Under the pieces are notes generated by a model. The model was given only the letters and a program-made list of their open reading frames with translations. It did no database searches and had not been told where the DNA came from. This document shows positions 59,245-64,000 of a stretch of 64,000 bases of DNA, piece after piece. The translations under genes and the position numbers were made by a program. This stretch comes from JAXGPP01 sp964436865 (GTDB taxonomy: Bacteria > Planctomycetota > Planctomycetia > Pirellulales > Thermoguttaceae). Every line of letters begins with the position of its first letter. Position 1 is the stretch's first letter. Where the stretch lies: NCBI GenBank assembly GCA_964436865.1, contig CAYTFK010000006.1:1-64000 (forward strand). Reading direction: 5' to 3'.

Positions 59245-60618
59245 ATGCTTCGCACCGACGAAATCCTCAGCACGATCCAGATGCTGCACGCCGAACACCT
59301 CGACGTGCGTGCCGTGACGCTGGCGCTCAACCTCGAAGATTGTGCCGCGCCGAACGTGGACCACCTGTGCCGCAAGATCAAGAGCAAGATCACGTCGCAC
59401 GCCAGCCGGCTGGTCGAGGTCTGCAACCGGGTGGGAGCGAAATACGGCATCCCGGTAACCAACAAGCGGCTGGCGATCTCGCCGGCGGCGACGATCCTGG
59501 CCGGCCACGGCCACTCGGCGGCGGTGCAGGTGGCTCGAACGCTCGACGCGGCGGCGATCGCCTGCGGCGTCGATTTCGTCGGCGGCTTCACGGCGCTGGT
59601 GCAGAAGGGTATTTCGGCCGGCGATGCGGCGGTGATGAATTCGCTTCCCGATGTCCTGTCCCAAACAAGCCGGGTGTGTGCCTCGGTGAACGTGGCCTCG
59701 CGCAAGGCGGGCATCAACATGGATGCCGTTCACCAGATGGGCCACATCCTCCTCAAGATCGCCCAAGCCACGGCCGACCGCCGCGGATTCGGTTGCGCCA
59801 AGCTCGTGGTATTTGCGAACATCCCCGAGGACAACCCGTTCATGGCCGGCGCCTACATGGGAGTCGGCGAACCCGAGGCGACGGTGAACATCGGCGTTTC
59901 CGGCCCCGGCGTGGTCGGCAGCGCGCTGAAACGCCGCCTGGCACTGGAATCGAAGCTTACGCTGGGAGACCTGGCGGAGGAGATCAAGATCACCAGTTTC
60001 CGCGTCACCCGGGCCGGTGAACTGATCGGGCGCGAAGTGGCCGCTGAACTGGGGGTGGCGTTCGGGATCGTCGACCTTTCGCTGGCGCCCACGCCGACCG
60101 TCGGCGACAGCGTGGGGGAGATCCTCAAGATGCTCGGCATCGACCGGATCGGCGCTCCCGGCTCAACCGCGGCCGTGGCGCTATTGAACGACGCGGTCAA
60201 GAAGGGCGGGCTGTTCGCTTCGAGTTCAGTGGGCGGGCTCAGCGGCGCGTTTATCCCGGTGAGTGAGGACGCCGCGCTGGCGGACGCGGTCGCCTCGGGA
60301 CACCTCGTCCTCGAAAAGCTGGAGGCGATGACGAGCGTCTGCTCGGTAGGACTCGACATGGTGCTCATTCCAGGCGACACGCCCGCCGAGACGATCGCGG
60401 CGATCATCGCCGACGAGATGGCGATCGGCGTGATCAACAATAAGACGACCGCCGCGCGGCTGGTGCCGGTGCCGGGCGCCAAGGCGGGCGACGTGGTCGA
60501 TTTCGGGGGCCTGTTCGGTTCCTCGCCGGTGCTCGACGTCCGCAACGCGGGGGCGAGCGACCGCTTTGTGCACTTCGGCGGCCGGATCCCCGCCCCGCTG
60601 CAGTCGCTGGGCAACTGA
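59245..60618 (+). CDS. UPF0210/PFL-family protein (DUF711)
   Basis: A 457-residue protein of the UPF0210 family, described as having a PFL-like fold. Seen: MLRTDEILSTIQMLHAEHLDVRAVTLALNLEDC, an NKRLAISPAATILAGH segment, the repeated VGEPEATVNIGVSGPGVVGSAL and SVCSVGLDMVLIPGDTPAETIAAIIADEMAIGVINNKTTAARLVPVPG and the end GGRIPAPLQSLGN. The function is unknown to me; its co-occurrence with ACT proteins suggests an amino-acid-sensing or metabolite role. The stop codon is directly followed by the N run, so the neighbourhood downstream is not certain. Confidence 0.85.
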   Translation: MLRTDEILSTIQMLHAEHLDVRAVTLALNLEDCAAPNVDHLCRKIKSKITSHASRLVEVCNRVGAKYGIPVTNKRLAISPAATILAGHGHSAAVQVARTLDAAAIACGVDFVGGFTALVQKGISAGDAAVMNSLPDVLSQTSRVCASVNVASRKAGINMDAVHQMGHILLKIAQATADRRGFGCAKLVVFANIPEDNPFMAGAYMGVGEPEATVNIGVSGPGVVGSALKRRLALESKLTLGDLAEEIKITSFRVTRAGELIGREVAAELGVAFGIVDLSLAPTPTVGDSVGEILKMLGIDRIGAPGSTAAVALLNDAVKKGGLFASSSVGGLSGAFIPVSEDAALADAVASGHLVLEKLEAMTSVCSVGLDMVLIPGDTPAETIAAIIADEMAIGVINNKTTAARLVPVPGAKAGDVVDFGGLFGSSPVLDVRNAGASDRFVHFGGRIPAPLQSLGN

Positions 60619-60718
60619 NNNNNNNNNNNNNNNNNNNNNNNNNNNNNNNNNNNNNNNNNNNNNNNNNNNNNNNNNNNNNNNNNNNNNNNNNNNNNNNNNN
60701 NNNNNNNNNNNNNNNNNN
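60619..60718. other. Assembly gap of 100 N
   Basis: Exactly 100 unknown bases begin one base after the UPF0210 stop codon. A round length usually marks a scaffold join of unknown real size. Genes on the two sides may not be true neighbours. Confidence 0.95.
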
Positions 60719-60738
60719 GCCTCACGCCGTGCGCCTGG

Positions 60739-61695
60739 CTAGAAAGGCAATAGCCGCGACCAGTCGAGCGGCGGCATGGCGAACGGGTTCGGCGTGAATC
60801 CGAGCGGCAGGAACGCCAGGACGAGCCAGCCGAGGATGGTGCGTCCCTTTCCCAGCGGCTGTTCATCGGCTGCGGTAGGCGGATGTCGGGGTCCCATCAC
60901 CATGACGAGCGTCAGCATGAGGAACCACCAGTAGTAGCCCAGAGCCAGTACGGCGACTATCGTGCCCATAAGCACGAGGCGAGCGATTACGTAAGCTCTG
61001 CCGCGAAAGAGTGAGTAGAGAACGTGTCCGCCGTCGAGCTGCCCGACCGGAAACAGATTGAGCGACGTGATCAGGAGGCCCACCCAGCCCGCAAGACCGA
61101 GCGGGCCAATATACACACTGTAGCCGTCTGGGATTGGGCCGTGTACGAGCCAGGACATGAGCTTGAAGAGAAGCGGTTCACCAAACTGCTGGGCGTAAGG
61201 GAAGCCCATCTCCGGCGCCACAAAAGACCGACGCAGATCGAGAGCACAGAACGCCAATGTTGGCACGAGCCCGGCCAAGGGGCCGGTGATACCAATGTCG
61301 AAGAGCGCTCGCCGGTTGGGGATCCGCGACGACATGCCAATCACCGCACCCAGAGTGCCTATCGGGGGAAGCGGCAAAGGAAGGAAGTAGGGAAAGCTTG
61401 CGGGCACTCCGTAGCGCCAACTCTGGATAAAGTGCCCGGCCTCGTGGCACACGAGGATCGTCATCACGGCCGCCGAATATTGCCAGCCGCCCACCAGGTA
61501 GGTGCTCAGGCACGTGGCGAGAAACAGCAAGAAAGGGAGCCAGACGCGCCGTCGGTGAGGCACAGATGGCGGCGGTCCGATGAGCGTCGGAGTCGCCGGG
61601 ATTTCCGCCGTCGGCGAGGCATAAGCCTCGCGTTGGAGTTCCCAGAGGGCTTCATCCGGCAGTCTGCTATCGTCGGGCATGGGCGTGCGGTCCAT
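60739..61695 (-). CDS. Site-2-type membrane metalloprotease (peptidase M50)
   Basis: A 318-residue intramembrane zinc protease. The H-E-x2-H motif is in ILVCHEAGHFIQSWRYG (about residues 81-97), and the third ligand in NLFPVGQLDGGHVLYSLF (about 214-231), with about six membrane helices. It lacks a PDZ domain, unlike RseP, and resembles the short Archaea/planctomycete site-2 proteases. Targets are likely membrane-bound transcription factors or signal peptides; none is identified. A promoter-like pair at 61705-61733 would start transcription nearly at ATG 61695, so the true start may be ATG 61680. Its stop lies about 20 bases from the N gap. Confidence 0.85.
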   Translation of the reverse strand: MDRTPMPDDSRLPDEALWELQREAYASPTAEIPATPTLIGPPPSVPHRRRVWLPFLLFLATCLSTYLVGGWQYSAAVMTILVCHEAGHFIQSWRYGVPASFPYFLPLPLPPIGTLGAVIGMSSRIPNRRALFDIGITGPLAGLVPTLAFCALDLRRSFVAPEMGFPYAQQFGEPLLFKLMSWLVHGPIPDGYSVYIGPLGLAGWVGLLITSLNLFPVGQLDGGHVLYSLFRGRAYVIARLVLMGTIVAVLALGYYWWFLMLTLVMVMGPRHPPTAADEQPLGKGRTILGWLVLAFLPLGFTPNPFAMPPLDWSRLLPF

Positions 61696-61704
61696 AATTA
61701 GGTC

Positions 61705-61733
61705 ATTCTACTACCCTTTGGGAGGAGGGCAAA
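61705..61733 (-). promoter_or_regulatory. Candidate promoter of the site-2 protease gene
   Basis: TTTGCC (61728-61733) and TAGAAT (61705-61710) on the minus strand, 17 bases apart. The start of transcription would be near 61698, leaving almost no leader before ATG 61695, but about 18 bases before the in-frame ATG 61680. Confidence 0.38.
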
Positions 61734-61806
61734 GGTGGTCTGCGGCCCCCCTTGATTCGTGACCGAGCGCGCGCGAACATCAGCGGCTGACCAGGGGAGG
61801 CAGTCG

Positions 61807-63246
61807 ATGATCAGCCGTTACTTCGAGTTCGCCAGGCATGGAACGAATTATCGGACCGAACTTCTTGCCGGCCTGACCACGTTTCTGACGATGGCCTACA
61901 TCATCGTCGTGCAGCCTGGCGTGCTCACCGGCCGGTTTCTGGGGGTGGACGAGACCGGCATGGACTTTGGCGCGGTGATGACGGCCACTTGCCTGTCAGC
62001 CGCGCTGGCCAGCGCGATCATGGGCTTCTACGCCCGGCTGCCAGTGGCGCAGGCGCCGGGCATGGGTCAGAATGCGTTCTTTGTGCTCTCCTGCCTGCCG
62101 GCCGCGGCCGCCGTGGCCCAGGCGCGGGGCGGCGGCATCGAGGCGTGGCAGGTGGGGCTGGGAGTGGTGTTCTATTCAGGAATCTTGTTCCTCGTGATTT
62201 CCATGCTGGGGATCCGGCGGATGCTGCTGGAGGCGGTGAGCCCCAGCCTGCGGGCGGGGATCACCATTGGAATCGGGCTCTTCATCGCATTCATCGGCTT
62301 GCAGAACGCACGGCTGGTGATCGCCTCGCAGGGAACGATGGTCACCATGAATCCGCAGGTGGCGTCGCCCGACTTGGTTGTGTTTCTGGTTGGCCTGCTG
62401 GCGACGGCCGGCATGATGGCCGCCCGAGTTCGAGGGTCGATTCTCTGGGGGATTGTGGCTGCCACGGCGACCGCCGTCCTGTTGCGATATGTCGTCGTTC
62501 CGGCATTGCCCGCATCGATCGGCAGCGCCGATCCGATTGCCAAATCGGAACTGATGGCGAGTTTTCATCTGGCCAAGGGGATTGTCGCCCTGCCACCTTC
62601 GATCATGCCGACGCTCTGGAAGATGGATCTTGTAGGCGCGCTGGCCTGGCCGATGATCCCGTTTATTCTCATCTTCCTGTTCATGGTGTTATTCGACACG
62701 CTGGGTACGCTCTTGGGAGTGTGCGAGCGGGCCGGATTGATGGTCGGCAACGAATTGCCCCGCGCCCGGCAGGCCTTGGTTTCCGACGCGGTGGGAGCCG
62801 TGGCAGGAGCGGCCCTGGGGACAAGCACGGTGACGAGTTATGTCGAGTCGGCGGCCGGGGTCGAAGAAGGGGGGCGGACGGGTTTGACCGCCGTGACCGT
62901 GGCCGCACTCTTCCTGTTGGCCCTCTTCTTCAGCCCGCTCGTGGAGATGATCGGCAGCTACCGGGCGATCACCGCACCGGCCCTGGTGGTGGTCGGCTCG
63001 ATGATGATGCACAGCGTGACGCGAATCGAGTGGAATAACTACGCCGAGGTAATGCCGGCATTCCTGGTGATGATCGGCATCCCAATGACCTTTTCGATCG
63101 GCGACGGTTTGGCACTGGGCTTCATCAGCTATCCGATCGTGAAGCTCATTGCCGGCCAGGGGCGGAGCGTGAAATGGCTGATGTATGTCATGGCGGTGGT
63201 GCTGGTGCTGTATTTTGCGGCAGTGCGGGCGCGGATTGCAGGATGA
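61807..63246 (+). CDS. NCS2-family purine permease (AdeQ/PbuG-like)
   Basis: A 479-residue membrane transporter of the AzgA-type branch of NCS2, which imports adenine, guanine or hypoxanthine with protons. Seen: NYRTELLAGLTTFLTMAYIIVVQPGVL at the start, ARLPVAQAPGMGQNAFFVLSCLP (binding-site helix with the Gly-Met-Gly-Gln-Asn run), LGTSTVTSYVESAAGVEEGGRTGLTAVTV, the signature region with the conserved Glu residues, and DTLGTLLGVCERAGLM. About twelve to fourteen helices. GGGAGG lies six bases before ATG 61807. Confidence 0.9.
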   Translation: MISRYFEFARHGTNYRTELLAGLTTFLTMAYIIVVQPGVLTGRFLGVDETGMDFGAVMTATCLSAALASAIMGFYARLPVAQAPGMGQNAFFVLSCLPAAAAVAQARGGGIEAWQVGLGVVFYSGILFLVISMLGIRRMLLEAVSPSLRAGITIGIGLFIAFIGLQNARLVIASQGTMVTMNPQVASPDLVVFLVGLLATAGMMAARVRGSILWGIVAATATAVLLRYVVVPALPASIGSADPIAKSELMASFHLAKGIVALPPSIMPTLWKMDLVGALAWPMIPFILIFLFMVLFDTLGTLLGVCERAGLMVGNELPRARQALVSDAVGAVAGAALGTSTVTSYVESAAGVEEGGRTGLTAVTVAALFLLALFFSPLVEMIGSYRAITAPALVVVGSMMMHSVTRIEWNNYAEVMPAFLVMIGIPMTFSIGDGLALGFISYPIVKLIAGQGRSVKWLMYVMAVVLVLYFAAVRARIAG

Positions 63247-63253
63247 AGGGCCC

Positions 63254-64000
63254 ATGCAGATGGAAGACGGGGTAATGCAGGATCCGGGACGCGGTGCAGT
63301 GGTGGTCACGGGGGCGTCGACGGGAATCGGCAAGGCATGCGCGCTGGAATTGGACCGTCGGGGCTTCTGCGTGTTTGCCGGGGTGCGGTCGGAAGAGGCG
63401 GCTCAGCGACTGCGGGCCGAGGGATCGCCGCGGCTGGCGGCGCTGCAACTCGACGTGACCGATGCGGCGAGGATCGCCGCGACGGCCGCGGAGGTCGCCG
63501 AGAAGGTGGCCGGAGCGGGACTGGCCGGGCTGGTCAACAACGCCGGAATCTGCGTGGCGGGACCGCTGGAATTCGTTCCGCTGGCCGAATTGCGCCGGCA
63601 GTTCGAGGTGAATGTGGTCGGCGCTATGGCCGTGATTCAATCCATGCTGCCGCTCTTGCGGACAGGCGGCGGGCGAATCGTCAACATCAGCTCGGTCAGC
63701 GGCCGCGTTGCGGCGCCGTATCTCGGGCCGTACGCGGCTTCGAAATACGCGCTTGAGGCACTGAGCGATGCTTTGCGATCGGAACTCCGCCGTTGGGGCA
63801 TCAGTGTATCGCTCGTTGAACCGGGGACAGTCGACACACCGATCTGGCAGAAATCCCGCGCGGCGTCCGACGTACTCGCGGAGCAGATGCAGCCCGAGCA
63901 GTACGCCCTGTACGCCCGCGACATCGAGGCGCTTCACCGGTCGACGGACGAGATGGCCCGCCGCGCGATGCCCGTCGAGAAGGTCGTGCGTGCCGTGACT
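63254..64000 (+). CDS. Short-chain dehydrogenase/reductase, C-terminus cut by the window end
   Basis: An SDR that reads from ATG 63254 to the last base (249 codons) without a stop. Classical motifs are present: TGASTGIGKA (cofactor loop), NNAG, the catalytic Ser in NISSVSG, and Tyr/Lys in YAASKYALEALSDALRSEL, followed by SLVEPGTVDTPIWQKS. The length so far already covers the catalytic core; perhaps 30-50 residues lie beyond. Substrate unknown. It starts eight bases after the permease stop and probably shares its transcript. Confidence 0.88.
   Translation, partial: MQMEDGVMQDPGRGAVVVTGASTGIGKACALELDRRGFCVFAGVRSEEAAQRLRAEGSPRLAALQLDVTDAARIAATAAEVAEKVAGAGLAGLVNNAGICVAGPLEFVPLAELRRQFEVNVVGAMAVIQSMLPLLRTGGGRIVNISSVSGRVAAPYLGPYAASKYALEALSDALRSELRRWGISVSLVEPGTVDTPIWQKSRAASDVLAEQMQPEQYALYARDIEALHRSTDEMARRAMPVEKVVRAVT

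Noticed and set aside
1..64000. tRNA, rRNA, CRISPR arrays and insertion sequences
   Set aside because: I looked for cloverleaf-like TPsiC arms, regularly spaced repeats and transposase motifs on both strands and found none I could support.

Overview
The window (about 64 kb, GC-rich, one 100-base N gap at 60619-60718) looks like a draft or metagenome-derived contig of a planctomycete, probably of the Pirellulales/Thermoguttaceae type. The evidence is family content rather than a marker gene: the DUF1800/DUF1501 pair, a DUF6807 protein, a hydrazine-synthase-alpha-like protein fused to an FGE-sulfatase-type domain, Tat-exported Gfo/Idh/MocA proteins, ThuA and BNR-4 proteins, and an ExbB/ExbD operon with a membrane-anchored terpene-cyclase-like toroid protein. 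No rRNA, tRNA, CRISPR array, transposase or phage gene was recognised.

Layout. (1) 0.2-9.8 kb: a plus-strand polysaccharide export and modification cluster behind a near-consensus sigma70-type promoter: ABC transporter Wzm/Wzt, a FemAB-like acyltransferase, three methyltransferase genes (one a toroid-methyltransferase-methyltransferase fusion), a family 4 glycosyltransferase split by a frameshift, and a family 2 glycosyltransferase. (2) 10-15 kb: a YhaO/YhaN (SbcD/SbcC-like) pair; the nuclease-like partner lacks several metal-binding residues and the ATPase has a long acidic tail. (3) 15-21 kb: a small membrane protein, an AI-2E/PerM-type transporter, then a flippase-like protein, a polyprenyl-phosphate-sugar synthase type GT2 and a large membrane protein. 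(4) 21-34 kb: exported proteins of likely carbohydrate use (Gfo/Idh/MocA, DUF6807, ThuA, BNR-4, URO-D-like), interrupted by a minus-strand RiPP-type radical SAM enzyme and the large HzsA-like/FGE-like fusion; well-formed divergent promoters lie at 29583-29669. (5) 34-42 kb: a six-gene minus-strand operon, ExbB, ExbD, ExbD, a membrane protein, a TonB-like-anchored toroid protein and a 964-residue TPR protein. This is the strongest candidate for an undescribed system, a proton-motive-force-driven trans-envelope machine. (6) 42-49 kb: thioesterase, sugar kinase, phospholipid genes psd and pssA followed by two methyltransferases of phospholipid N-methyltransferase types in convergent overlap, a small monooxygenase, a 36-residue membrane peptide and mntP. 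(7) 49-54 kb: an exported protein of unknown function and the DUF1800/DUF1501 pair. (8) 54-61 kb: an ADP-forming acyl-CoA synthetase fused to a GNAT domain, a minimal two-gene SUF system (one SufB/D scaffold plus SufC), and a double-ACT protein next to a UPF0210 protein. (9) After the gap: a site-2-type membrane protease, an NCS2 purine permease and a short-chain dehydrogenase cut by the window end.

How they work together: regions 1 and 3 make, decorate and export a cell-envelope glycan; region 4 handles sugars outside or at the membrane; region 5 is an energised envelope machine of unknown cargo; region 6 makes phosphatidylethanolamine and probably methylated derivatives. Starts were chosen from visible ribosome binding sites, gene overlaps and signal sequences. 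All functions are family-level assignments read by eye; no database search was run.
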